Shown here piece after piece: positions 31,303 through 43,495 of a stretch of 64,000 nt of DNA (positions are counted from its first letter, which is position 1; every line of letters begins with the position of its first letter). Below the pieces are notes generated by a model that saw nothing but the letters and a program-made list of their open reading frames with translations, did no database searches and was not told the origin of the DNA. Source of the stretch: Phragmites australis (taxonomy: Eukaryota; Streptophyta; Magnoliopsida; Poales; Poaceae); the NCBI RefSeq assembly GCF_958298935.1, contig NC_084921.1, positions 34,536,001 through 34,600,000 of the forward strand. The letters run 5' to 3'. The position numbers were made by a program, and so were the translations under genes.

Positions 31303-31317
31303 GGCTTTGATACCAAT
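31303..31317 (-). other. Copia primer binding site
   Basis: Directly inside the 5' LTR, the minus strand reads ATTGGTATCAAAGCC, the usual copia site for initiator methionine tRNA. Confidence 0.8.
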
Positions 31318-34300
31318 TGTAGAACCGAGAAAGACGACTAGAGGGGGGGGGGGGCGAATAGTCGCCTTACCAAATTCTTTCAAATCGAATGACCATCTTT
31401 TTTGTTTCACCCAACACACCTCAAAACTCAAGTGGAAACAAAATCTTAAAAGAAGCAAGTTGCCATCAGAATGCAAATGAAATTATGGCTCTCATAGTTG
31501 TATATGAACCCTAGGTTCCATTGAAACTAATTTTATGAGTCATAGTCACAAACAATTGCAACTTGAAGGAAGAAACACTTTGATCAAAAAAGATACACCG
31601 GGGAAAGAAACTCTCCAAGTTGGTGGTTAGATGAAAGGGAATTCAATACACAATTGTGTATGGTTTAGAGACAAATGCTACTTTATAATCTGCTATAGCC
31701 ATACCCCTCTATTTATAGGCTTAGGTTCCTTGACACTTAAGTTTTCTAGCTTTCTCCCAAAATATTCCTCTCTAGTAGTACACTCTTATCTACCTTGAGG
31801 GTATTTTGGTCTATTTTCTCCTCCATCTATCAGACGATCGTGGCTCCTTCATAACTTAGCCTCGCCTTGAGGCAAGCTTCACGATGATGGCACGTGCACT
31901 CCACCCTTCCATAATTTTGAGGCCAAACCGTGAAACCGTCTCGCATGCTTCTCAAAGCATGACTCATTGTTGCTTGCTTTCACCCCAAGCAAGTATCCCG
32001 ATGTCGACACATATACTCTGTCTTGCGACCTTGATCGCCGGCAAGTCTCTCTCGCTCCTGTTCTCTATGGTCATCTTGTCACTTACACCTGCATCCCATT
32101 CGCTTGACTTTATCAACATGCTATCTTCATCCTTCTTCCAAGCTTTGCTGACTTCCATGTGTACAACTATGACCACCCTTGACTCCGTCTGGACTCCTTG
32201 ATTGTCTGGCACCAAGCACTCCGCTTAGCTCCGATCATCTCACCGTCGGTCGACAATTTGCATTCATTACCTACACAACTTTAGACAAGGTAACGCATAT
32301 CTTCAATTCCATTATAGGTTAGTCTATAATCAAAATCCTTAGTTAAAGAACATCTCAGAGAAATCGTGAACGCCGGATGATCCGACGTGCACACCTCCTG
32401 AGCGTCGGACCATCCGGTGTGTGCAACTTGTCAAACCAGCAAGTTTTATGTGACAGCCCAAATAGCTTAAGCATGTCATTAAGCATCATTAGCATCATGT
32501 TTAATTATTTTGAGCAATTATTAACATGCAATTTCAATTAAACATAAATTGGGAAAATTAATGTTAAGTGGTGCCTGGTGAAGGAACTCAAGAAATTGCT
32601 ATGAAACATAGGGTTGGAAATAATTTTAGAAATTAGTCCATACCATGTGAAGAATATTAGTGATATTTCCAAAATATTGGGAATGGTTTTGAAGGCATAA
32701 AATTACCACAAGTTTGAAAATCGTATCTTTGGAGAAATTTAATTGGTAATTGGCTCAAGCTATTGGGGTCAAACAAGTTAAAATGGATTGCTTATGAATT
32801 ATAGTTGTACACAAATTTTATCCCACGAATTTTAGACCACAGGAAGACCTCCAAATGAATTAGAAAAGAGGTGAGATATTTTTCTTCAGTCGGCTACTGT
32901 TCATCCATCGACCTCCCTCTCTCTGTGCATTTGACGGCCGCCGTTTTCGTGGACTTCTGGGGCAGCCGGCCACGTCATCGAGAAAGCTAAGCATAGCACC
33001 GAGGCTTCAGGGAGTTCCACCGGCCTTATCCCCCCCTGGCCGATCGCTTTCTTCCTCTCCCTCTTTCTCTCTGTGCACCTTCTCACTTAGCCCGCTGTCC
33101 ATCAGAGCAGAGCAGCCAAGCAGTAGCCGCCGGTCATTTCCACCACGCCACCGACGAGTTCCGCCAAGCCCGAGCCACAGGGGGCACGAAGGAAGGTTGT
33201 GGAGCCTCCCTCGAGTCTTTCCCACGCGAGCCCCATCCTTTCCCCGGCCGAAATCAACGCCGCACCGCCGTCTTCCCCAAATCCAGCGCCCTTTCCACCA
33301 CCTCACCGTCGAGCTGCCGCATCCTTGCTTCTCCGCAAAATCAACGCACAAGGTGAGCTTCACCTCGCACACATCTACCTTTCGCGTGCATTTGTTTTGT
33401 TTTAGCCCGTCGTCAGCGCGGTAGTCCGCGATGGCCGAGCCGCCGCCGCCTCCCCGCGCACACCGCCGGTCGAGCCATCGTCGGGCCCCTCAGCCGAGAG
33501 GCGGCTGTTGTGTTTGCTGGCCTGCGTTGATGCTGTTGGAGCCCTCGGTTGGGACGTTTTCGCTGCCGGCATGCCGAACTGAGGTGCCACCGTGCTTCCG
33601 CCGCTGGCCACCTTCCCGTCTATGCCGTCAACCACACGTGTCACCAACGTGCTCCTCGTGTCGTACTGACCCCATGGGTGTTCTCAGCTGGCTAGAATCT
33701 GCCGTCGTTCGTCGCTGGTGATGCCAGACCGAGCCACCGGCCGTGTGAGCGGCATGGCCTCAAAGCCATTTGACCGAAGTCAAATGCCTGGGCCTGTGTT
33801 CAGCCTCAGTAACTAGATAGGCTTTGGTACAAAAAGAATTTGGGGCCTTTTTAATCTGGATATTCTGAAAAATTGAAATGGATTTAGTGTACAACTAATA
33901 AATCGGTTGAATCTTGTAAAATGCATAGAAAATATTGTATAGCTCCAAAAATTATGAAACCAATTTTGTTAGGTTTATATGATCATTATCTACATGTTAA
34001 AAATACTGGGAGCTACGAAATATGTATTTAAATTACATGGGTTAATAAAATAGGTTTGTACTCCATTAATCCATAATCAATTTTGGTAGCTCCAAAATTG
34101 ATGAAATCAATTTTGTAAATTTTATTAATTGATTCCCTGCTCATTACAAGTAATCACCCTCATGTTAAGTATGAATTAATTTTCTAATTAGGTATAAGCT
34201 TTGTGTTAAGCTTAAATAATCCAGGAAATGATTAAATGCTTAACATTAATGCAAGTGAAGAAAATCTTGAAGCTTTGAACTCATGGCATAATGCATTGCA

Positions 34301-36530
34301 TCTGCCATACGTTGTGGAACATCCGTCATTGCATGTCATTCATGCTCATCATTGCATGTGTTCTTCAGTAGTGAACAAAGGTCTGGAGCGTGACGCGAGT
34401 GTGATCGAGGGCGATACCGAGGCACACCACTTCTTTGAGTTCTGTTCAAGAAGTATCGGGCAAACCCCGGAGCAGCAAGGCAAGCATCTAAGCATAATAC
34501 ACCCTTTGTTCAAATTAAATGGAGTCTAAAATTGATAAATTATGCTTTATGTATATTTGCATGTGTTGAATCCAGTATCAGGTTGATATAGGTAGAACCT
34601 ATATTGATGCATTGTCTTTACCTTGATTTATTGATGAATCCTTATCCTTATAGCCTTGATGATATAGTTGGTGTCTAACTTCAAGGGTTATTCGAAATGC
34701 TTAGCAATGCTTAGGTCCACGGTAGAAGTCGAGAGACGGTGCTCCGTTGTTCGCGAGCTTAGGGCTTAATCACTGTTCACAGATACAAAGATGAGGTTGA
34801 GATGGATGGTTGATATGTGAGATTGAGGCGAGATGTGGGTGGTGTTAGGTGTATCTTCTGCCCAGGAGGAGTCCTCTGGGTAGTTCGGGAGAGGAGCCTG
34901 GATGCCATAGACCGCTTGCATCGTTTAAGGCCGTCCGTCGGTACAGTTGGCTCTAGTACTTTCCGTACTCACCACATACTGATCTAATGGTAAGGTAAGT
35001 CGATTATCATATGTCGTGCCGACACTTGCCTTGCGGCTCTATGACACGTACGAGAAAAAGAAAAGGAGAAGCAAAGTGGCGGGGAGCCGGAGGTGTCCAG
35101 GACACGCTCACGGTAACCCCGGTGCCATAGGGGCATTGTAAGTGGGTGGTTCTAGGTATGAGAAAGGTTGACTCGAGTACCCCCTTGTGTGTACTTTCGT
35201 GAGTAGCACAAGCCAAATGTTGTGTGGTCCCCTGCAGGGTGTAAAAATATTTTAAAATACCACGCTCTCGGTCATGAGCATGCTATAGTTTCATTTGTAT
35301 CGATCGTAGAGTTACGAATGTGGGTTAAGGTTATGGTATGATGGGAATGGTCGGTAGATTGTTGATGAGATACTATGGTTCCTATAAATACATGTTCAAG
35401 TTGTGGTTTACAGGGTAGAAAGGTAGTTGTTTTTGAGTTAAGTATAGATGCTCACATATATGTGTCTAGGTTGCTTGTCGTATATGTTTTACTTAACCTT
35501 GTGGCCTACTCTTGCTAGGAGCTCAATGCATAATCTTTGGAGTCGAGCTATGTATATGTGCTCTATGTGGTTTAAGTCTTGCGAGTACCTTCATACTCAT
35601 GCCTGCACTTTCAAGTTCTGCTGGTGAGGGTGAGGCGGTGTTGGGCTACTTCGTGCCCGCCTATGCAGGTGGTGGGCAAGAGTAGTGCATCCTGCTCTGG
35701 TGAGACATAGTTTTTGGGATGAAACCTAAGGGCATATGGCTCCACTCTCCTTTTTGTTGTTGGTAAGGTTTTAATCTTCCGCTGCGTAGTTTCTCTTTGT
35801 GTAAACTATTGCAAATGGTTGCATGCTTATGAACTTGTAATATAACTTTAATTACCCGCTCTTTGTTAAGCTATGTTGTGATGTACATGTTGGAAAGGCA
35901 TGTGTTCCGATCTTGAGTACAAAACACGTACCGGGACTACCGGGATGGTATTCTGGTTAATCATTGAGATTGTATTTATGAATAATGATCCTTCTGATGA
36001 TTAATTAGAATACTGTTTGGACGGTTCCTCACATTTTACAACCTCTCTACACAAAATATTTCAGTGTGTTCTTCGTCCCATCGTCGAAACATCCGACACG
36101 TTCAACTTCTCCAGACCACGGTTTTGCACCCTCTCTACAAGAAATACTTCAGCGAGCACTTGGCCCATCAGAGCTAATTTACAGGATCCCTGCAAGAAAT
36201 ACTCTAACGTTCATATCTCTCAATCGCCTGATCATCTGGGGTGCACTTGAGTTTTTTCTTCTGAGCTACATTATTCCAGCATGTACTTGGTCTGAATGCC
36301 GAACCATTCAGCGCATTTATTTTCACAGCGCCGGATCATCCGGCGTGTACAATCTTCCTATACTCAGAAACAAGAAACGTTGACTCTAATTCTTCCACGA
36401 CTATGGTTAGTCAAGATCAACATTGCAGTACACAAATACGTCTTTACAATCTTAAAAACATCAAACCAAATAAATATGCGTTAATCATTTATCATAAATA
36501 AACTAAAATATATTTCAATTTAGTTTCTCA
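31318..36530 (-). repeat. Copia LTR, right copy (5' LTR in element orientation), interrupted
   Basis: TGTAGAACCG...TTTCTCA. It aligns with 20597-22582 in two pieces, 31318-32448 and 36034-36530, separated by a 3585-bp solo LTR. Relative to the left copy it lacks about 340 bp near 31650. It keeps the minus-strand TATAAATAGAGGGG motif (about 31706-31720) and a run of about 12 G at 31343-31355. Confidence 0.9.
32449..36033 (+). mobile_element. Solo LTR of the same family as 25734-28747, TSD TTTTA
   Basis: A 3585-bp unit, TGTGACAGCCC...GGTTCCTCACA, flanked by perfect TTTTA duplications (32444-32448, 36034-36038), inserted into the right copia LTR. It is in the opposite orientation to the related unit at 25734-28747. 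A TATAAATA motif lies at 35383-35390. A GC-rich block at 33130-33740 gives several open frames on both strands, but none is a recognisable gene. No gag or pol sequence is present. Confidence 0.87.
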
Positions 36531-36535
36531 TATCT

Positions 36536-36888
36536 AGTGAGTAGTAACTAGTGATGACCGAATATTGATGTCTGGTGAGTATTGACTTGACACTTGATTT
36601 ACAGTACAGATGTAGTCTTGTACTCTTATTCAGTTGGTTGATACTTTGAATTGTAGGTCTTCTCGAGGTCGGCTATCTGGAGCAGGAGAAACAAAAGATT
36701 TAAGATGCACTGATGGCTTGAGATTTGAGACAGTCCAATACAGAGCCAAGGATCAATAGATCACCAAATCAACGGCTAGTTTGAAGTATGAACTCTGCTG
36801 CTGCTTGTTGGATATCTATCAGAAATTATAAACTCTGTGTGCCCATCAGTCTCAATCTGAGGTAGTTGTAATTTATATCTTTTTGAGT
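36536..36888. other. Intergenic, right flank of copia
   Basis: Nothing recognisable. Confidence 0.4.
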
Positions 36889-37672
36889 AAATTGTACAAA
36901 ACTATACGTATTGTATCATTTGTAATATAAAACTATAAGTATTATGCCTAGTAACATAAAACAACAAGTGTATTGCACTAATTTCATACAAAATTTAATT
37001 TTAATTAGATTCACTCAAAAATAGTCTTATGTTTCTTTAAAAATCCTAACACTTTTTAAACGTGTTCTATAATCCATGTTCAACCTATTTTAATTGTATT
37101 TATGCAAAAAGACTATGTAGAATTCAAACTAAAATTCTCTAAAAAGACTACTTTTATAATTCCAAACAATTATTAGGACCTCAAATAAAATCTAAAAAAT
37201 ATGAAAAAAATTCACTAATATTCTTCTTATATGATAAACTAATTTATAAAATTATTTACAGCACTAGATTATATGATGAAAAGTGAGTTACTTTGTAGGT
37301 CTGGAAATAATTTTAGAAATTATTCCATCATATAAGAAGAATATTAATAATTTTTTCTATATTTTTTGAATTTTATTTGAGGCACTAAAAATTGTTAGAG
37401 TTATAAAAGTAACTTTTTTGAAAAATTTTAGTTTAAATTCTACATAATTTTTTGGATAAATACAATTAAAATAGGTTATACATGAATTATGGAACACAGA
37501 AAAAAAAATTAGGATTTTAGAGAAATATAAGACCACTTTTTAGATAAATTCAATTAAAATCAGATTTTATATGAAATTATGCACAATACTTATAGTTTTA
37601 TATCAATATACATAATACATAATTTTATGTTACAAATAGCGTAATATTTATAATTTTATATCATTCACTCTA
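36889..37672. mobile_element. Foldback (long inverted-repeat) element, about 780 bp
   Basis: Two AT-rich arms of roughly 350 bp (about 36889-37250 and 37310-37672) are inverted copies of each other. GAGTAAATTG...AAAACTATAAGTATT on the left mirrors AATACTTATAGTTTTATAT...CATTCACTC on the right, and AATATTCTTCTTATATGAT mirrors ATCATATAAGAAGAATATT next to a short loop. The transcript would form a long hairpin. There is no coding capacity and no clear target duplication. Confidence 0.75.
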
Positions 37673-38134
37673 TCTTTTTTAATAATATAATATGTCGGGT
37701 TAGAATAAACAAACCTTTTCAAATTTTACTGGATCCGCGCGCCACTGCCGCACGGTGATTCTTTACGTGACCGCAACCAATGACCTGGATGCCTTGCCCT
37801 GCTCTACCCTATTGCATGTGTGTGGCAGCTTTACTGTCCACGTATGGTTCCATCTTTTTTTATTTCAAACAAGTCCACGTCTTCTCCGATGTTCCACGTA
37901 TCACACGACCTGCGCCACGCCAGCTTTCTGATGGCATTGACAGCCTACCTGCATGTATGTGCGCGGTACGCTATTTGGTTACTCGGCTCCGCTCGTCCAA
38001 GCACCGACGCATACAATCGTAGTCGTGGGATGGATGTTTAGTTGGCTGGATAGCTTGCTCGCGCCTGTATCCGTCCGTGCAAAGCATCGCACCAGCCTGG
38101 CTTTGCACATACGCGGGATTCGATCGTATCCGTC
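37673..38134. other. Intergenic
   Basis: Average-GC sequence with small open frames and no recognised domain. Confidence 0.4.
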
Positions 38135-38592
38135 GGGCCTATTTGGAACGTGCAAATTTACTGTATATATAGATTTTTTTTATTTAACTCTTGATTTTAT
38201 TTAAGGTATGAGAGTGGTCTAAAAATTCTAAATATTTTCTTGAGCGAATTAGAGCTCACTAGCAACCTATTTTAATTAGTTTGATCTAAAAAAACCTAAG
38301 TTAATATTTAATTAAAATTCTCCAAAAATCATAAAAAAAATCAATAATATTCTTATCATATGATGTACTAATTTATAAAAATATTTTAACCCAAGGTTAT
38401 TTGGTAAAAAAGTGAGTTCCTTTATATTATAACATATACTCATGCGGGCAACCAAACACAATCTCTTCTCAGTCAGACTGAGCACGTGCAGCCAACCAAA
38501 CAGATCCTACTGTATCTCTCCAGCCTGTCTCAACTCAGCCTGCATGACTCATACGAATCACGCTGAAGATATACAGGTAATCAAACAGGCCC
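38135..38592. mobile_element. Probable MITE with GGGCCTRTTTG termini
   Basis: The left end GGGCCTATTTGGAAC (38135) and the right end, complement GGGCCTGTTTGATTAC (to 38592), form imperfect terminal inverted repeats of a kind common in grass MITEs. No matching target duplication is seen (GTC on the left, TAT on the right), so the edges are provisional. The interior at 38215-38420 resembles the left arm of the foldback element at 37100-37300. Confidence 0.45.
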
Positions 38593-39195
38593 TATATTGC
38601 TTTGGCACGTTTGTGTCTAAAAACATATAATATAATATGCCTCATCTTTATCAATCTTACTCGTGGAATTTTTTTTTTTATCATCACCACTCCGGTGAAC
38701 TCTTTCTTCTGACAGACACATTACTATTTGTCAAATAAAACTAAACACCTATAAAGCGGACCAATCGTTGAGGAAAACTGATTGAAAAAAAAACCAAGAT
38801 GATCCATATGGAAAGGTACGTAACAGCATACATGAGGAACATGCACGCAAAATAACCCCGAACCGCCGAAAGGACAGGTTCATGCCAATGCCACACCGCT
38901 GCTATAGCTGTCTCTCACGTGATCGATGAAAGGGTTTGTTGGTGCTCATGTACGTTGCTAGCAAAACCGCACCTGACCTAAAGGAAATCGCCTATCTGGT
39001 CGCCAGTTCACGTAGGTCAACAACAATCAAGACCCCACATTTGAGAGACTCAATCGGGTATTAGTGATCATAGAATGAGAAGAAAATTTTTCTTTAGTTT
39101 CAGTCTAGGCCCTAGAGCGAACGAGGATTTCAAATCATATCATTTCTTATAAATACTAATACCACACTTAGCCAAGGCTACCGAATTCTCTTCAA
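38593..39195. other. Intergenic
   Basis: No gene or repeat recognised; a GA/AT mix just ahead of the LINE remnant. Confidence 0.4.
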
Positions 39196-41187
39196 ATTTG
39201 AGTTAGGGTGGCTGACTCAAGAGGGATTTTGATTAGGTTGAATGTTAGCTTCAAGATATTTACAAAAATAGCAACCAACCGCATGAATCATGTGGTGGAT
39301 AAGATAATCCAACCCACCCAAACTATTTTTCTACGGGGAAGAAATATCTTAAAAAGGGTAGTCATTCTGCATGAAACAATCCATGAACTTCATTGCAAAC
39401 AGATGAATAAAGTTATGTTCAAAATTGACTTTGAAAAGACATCTCAGCATATGATAAGGTCAAATGACCCTTCCTCGTACAACCCTCCAGATGATGGGTT
39501 TCTCCCCTAAGTGGTGTCCCTTGGTGAAAAGCTTTATCTTGGAAGGTAGTGTCGCTGTAAAGGTTGACGATGACATAGGTCCTTACTTCCAAACAAAAAT
39601 GGAGTTCATCAGGGAGACTCACTCTCTCCTCTCCTATTTAATATTGTTGCAGACATACTAGTAGTGTTAATTGAGAGAGCCAAATCTGATGGGCAAATTA
39701 GGGAGGTTGTATCACGTCTTGTTGATGATGGGCTATCGATTCTTCAATATGCAGATAACACAATACTTATCATAGAATATGATTTGAAAAAGGCTAGAAA
39801 CATGAAATTGCTGCTCTCTTCGAGCAACTCTCCGGCCTCAAAATCAACTTTTATAAGAGTGAATTGTTCTATTTTAGGGACGCGTAGGATGATGTTGAGC
39901 AATATACTCAGTTGTTCGTGTGTGCAATGGGATAGCTACCCGTGCAGTACCTGGGTATCTCAATCCACTATCGGAAACTAAGAAATGCATATTGGCAAGC
40001 ATCAATTATTAGATGATGACTTATTAAAGAATAAATATTTAGGATCAAAAACCTTGTCTCAGGTTCAATGGTAAGCCGGAGATTCCACTTTTGGGTTGGA
40101 CTGATGAAGGTGAAACATCATCTATTCCATTTTGGCACCTTCACTGTCAAAGATATCACTCACATTAGGTTCTAAGAAGACACATGGTTAGAAAACTCAC
40201 CACTATGTGACCAATACCCTAGTTTATACAATATGGTGTGTCGCAAATAGAAATTTGTAGCCCAAGTGTTGCAACCATCGCCATCGAATGTTTCGTTCTG
40301 GTGGAACTTAATGGACCCAAAGTTGTTAGCTTGGAATGATCTTATCGTGAGAATTAACAACATCAATATTACACAAGAGTTGGATGAATTCAACTGGAAT
40401 TTGAACCAAAATGGTCAATTGTTGGTAAATTCCTTATACCACGCACTAAAACTATTGACACCCCAAATATAAACAAAGAAATGTGGAAACTGAAACTACC
40501 CATTCTTTGGTACATACATCAATGGGTACTTTTAACCTAGGATAACTTGATAAAGAGAAAATAGTAAGGTGTTGCTTTTATTACAAAATGAAACAATTAA
40601 GCATCTCTTCTTTGAGTGCCGATTAACCCGTTTCGTATGGTTTATAATCTAGGTAGCTTCATACCTTTACCCACCCCATAGCCTAACTCGTATGATGGGA
40701 AATTGGTTTTGCTTCCTTAGTAAATAACTAAAAGCTCATATTCTGGTTGCAGTGGTGGATTTGTGCGGGTCGCTTTGGCTATGCAAAAACAATATTGTAT
40801 TTAGTAAGACGAAACTCTCTTCTTCTTTGCATATTATTTATACATGTAGGCACTAGTTTCGTACTTGATATGTGCTTCTACAGTAGCAATCTCGAGAGAT
40901 GGTCTCTGCAGCATGCACGCGTTTAGAGCATGTGGTTAGGATGCTCTTTACTTGACATGAATGAGATTTTAGACAACGGATTTCAAGTCCACTACCTTAA
41001 TTTTCCTCTTTTAAGTTACACATTTATCAGACTGTTTTGTTTTGAGAGGTACTTGATTGTTTCTCTTTTAGTACATTAGGTTATGTACATCCTAATTATA
41101 CAGAGATGAAAAATAAGCTCTTGTGTAGTTATATTATCTTAATGTAATAATAAAAGTCAATAAAATTTTCTTTATAAAAAAATACAT
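39196..41187 (+). mobile_element. L1-type LINE, 5'-truncated and decayed
   Basis: Plus-strand translation gives the plant L1 reverse transcriptase: LNVSFKIFTKIATNRMNHVV (39238-39297), QTIFLRGRNILKRVVILHE, VMFKIDFEK, LQMMGFSPKWCPLVKSFI and LVDDGLSILQYADNTILI (39720-39775). The catalytic YADD is YADN here. A zinc-finger RVT tail region follows (about 40260-40800; WNLNQNGQLLVNSLYHAL, IKHLFFECRLTRFVWF). The 3' end is AT-rich with AATAAAA words up to about 41187, as expected of a LINE tail. Endonuclease and ORF1 are absent. Multiple frameshifts and stops make it inactive. Confidence 0.82.
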
Positions 41188-41215
41188 TTCTAGCACTGAT
41201 GCCTAACTTGATTTC

Positions 41216-41237
41216 ATATATATATATATATATATAT
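41216..41237. repeat. (AT)n microsatellite
   Basis: Eleven uninterrupted AT units just downstream of the LINE tail. Confidence 0.9.
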
Positions 41238-41239
41238 GA

Positions 41240-43202
41240 GTCACTGCTAAAGAATTGTTAGAGAAGCACTCGTTGGCACATCATGGTGGTATCGTGGGCT
41301 ACTTGCTCACATTTTGGTTGGTGGATTAAAAGGTCCCGATCCAAAGTTGTTATAATTGGACACACATGACATGAGGGTCAATATGTTGCAGATTAAAAAG
41401 GAAAAAGAAATGCATGTGCGTAACTGACCACTATATAAGTATAACTCCACCTCAGCAGATGGGTTCCTGCTCCCGTGATGTGCCTGTGTGATCTGCCAAA
41501 AATCTATTAGTTTTTTTCTCAAGTCTTTCCAAAAAAATCTAAAATATAGTAGCTTGTTCTGTCGGTCCATGGAGCCATGTTTGGGACCATATATGGGCGT
41601 CCTTACGAACTAAAGAGAATCAGTGAATGGGATTGCCCTATCATCCATGCATCTGTGTGAACTGTGATCTCCACTTTGGTGGATGCATATATGGTCACAT
41701 TGGTCCATACGACATGGTGGTGTATAGATAAGCAGATAGTGACCAGAAGAGGCAAAGCAGTTTCTGACATATTCTTTTTTTCTTTTTGGAGTATATTCTT
41801 GCGTGCACGCGTCTAGCCCATGAGAAATACGGGCCGTGAGCAGAAATGATGAAGCGAAGGTTCTAGTCTCTCTCAAACGAGCCATCGTGTACTCTAGACA
41901 CTCGTCAGCGCAAAGAGGACCGTATTTTAAAAAAAAAACATGGATGTAAATAGTGGCGGACGCAACAGCAAATTTAGGAGGGATCGTCTCCTTTTTCCTC
42001 CTCCGTACCCTTTTCTTCTCCATTCCTCCTCCTCTGCTCTCCATAGGGCACCGATAGGTAGGAGACTTGATCTGTCCATGTATGTAGAAAATTTATTTGG
42101 ATTCTAATTATATTGGCCACATCTAAAGTTAGATAAATGTGATTTATAAAAAAAGTGTAGCTAATAAATTCTTACCGACAGATGTAAAATTAGTCAAAAA
42201 ATTTGAGTGCATGACGTGTTAGTCAGAAGCTAATAAAATATGACTTATCACGATTGTGACAAACAACTAATCAATTATCTAAAAATCTATAATGTAATTA
42301 AGTTTAGATGTGTCAAAATTAGAGTTAAGCGAAACATTTGCCTAAATCACCTAGATGGGATAGCTCGTTCGTGTGGTTCTCGTTGGGACAGATCACAAAG
42401 AAGGATCTTCTAGGCCCTAGATATCGCCTACTCCCTAGTCCCTAGTGAATAGGCTCCAGCTCTACCGAGAGACAAGTACACAACGACGGATTCACTAGAG
42501 GCTAGGGGCTCAAGCCCCCTGTCCTGCGCATTCTTATTGAGAGGGAAATAGATCCTCGAACTTGCTTAAACAAAGTAACGGAGGAATAGTGCAAAGAACA
42601 GTAATTTGTTAGATGAGCTATGTGGTTTGCAATAAAACATTATAACATGGATACTGTTCACATGAGTAATATGCGGAACACACTGTAGACCCAGGTACTG
42701 TAGAACTAAATCTTGATCATCTATTTTCGATCCAACAGTTTACAGCAAGATTAAAGTCACAGTACTGTTACTCGGTGACTTTGCTAAGTATGGTTAGAGG
42801 ATCCATTTCTTATTGAGAGTCTTTCAACCTCTTGTAATTTTTAAATATAAAAGAGGAAGAAGAAAGAAGAAAAGAAGCAGAAAGAAAATAAGAAAAAAAA
42901 AGAAAGAGAAGAATGAAGGAGAGAGCCCCAATTGACTATAGATCCACCATATAGCTAGTGTGGTACGCTCGTCATGGACAGCGGTAGCTACAGGTTCTAG
43001 GTAGGTAGTCCGGTCAATTCCACTCACGTCGTACGCGTCATAAGAATCAAATCATTAAAATGCTTAATGGTATACACTGCACGCCGCTCTGGCGCTCTCG
43101 ATCGCGTGTGACCGACCCACCGACTGCTGCGCGAGTTGGCGAGGGGAAGGGGTGGAGGAAGCCTCGACGCGTCGCAAGGGGCCGGCGATTGGAGAGCAGA
43201 AC
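41240..43202. other. Intergenic between LINE and MULE
   Basis: No gene recognised. It contains a near-pure purine stretch at 42849-42925 and an AT-rich segment at 42060-42340 that looks MITE-like but lacks definable termini. Confidence 0.4.
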
Positions 43203-43495
43203 TTAAAAAAAATCTAAAACTAAATAATATATAGTATCATATTTATGAAAATAGATAATATATTGATGTATTTCTAAATTTAATATTTATATTTAGCATC
43301 TTGTTTATTGAAAACCCTGTTTTGATATGCAAGGCACCGAAAAAGATGGACCCGATCGTTTTCAGTATATCAGATGCCGAATATGGTATTGTGTACCGTA
43401 TTTGATACCTGAGTTGCTGAAAAGGTCTGTATTCGATGTCTCAAGTGTTGAATATTCTAAAGAGTGCCATATTTGGCACCACAAGTGCCGAATAC
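43203..43495 (+). repeat. Left terminal inverted repeat of the large MULE
   Basis: Matches the reverse complement of 55985-56250 (for example AATAGATAATATA, TTTATATTT.G.ATCTTGTTTAT and CTAAAGAGTG.CATATT.GG). A partial tandem duplication of the AT-rich outermost 45 bases is present only here. The inner half carries GTGCCGAATAC-like words about every 30-40 bp. Confidence 0.82.

Larger units (their letters stand above)
20597..36530 (-). mobile_element. Ty1/copia LTR retrotransposon (Maximus/SIRE-like), nested-in by two solo LTRs
   Basis: LTRs at 20597-22582 and 31318-36530 flank an interior whose minus strand encodes gag, protease, integrase, reverse transcriptase and RNase H, the copia order. 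The target duplication TATCT is intact on both sides (20592-20596 and 36531-36535), proving that the two LTRs belong to one insertion despite the 16-kb span. A primer site complementary to initiator methionine tRNA (TTGGTATCAAAGC, minus) abuts the right LTR, and a polypurine tract (AAGGGGGAGAT, minus) abuts the left one. Long LTRs, the WLIDSGGSHHMTG protease context and the CCCCCTCT-rich LTR end favour the Maximus/SIRE lineage. Two later solo LTRs interrupt it, at 25734-28747 and 32449-36033. Confidence 0.93.

Noticed and set aside
33007..33721. GC-rich open frames inside the solo LTR
   Set aside because: They lie wholly inside an LTR, occur on both strands and have low-complexity products; no captured gene was recognised.
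41610..42044. Minus-strand open frame of 144 codons
   Set aside because: No known domain and irregular composition; probably chance.
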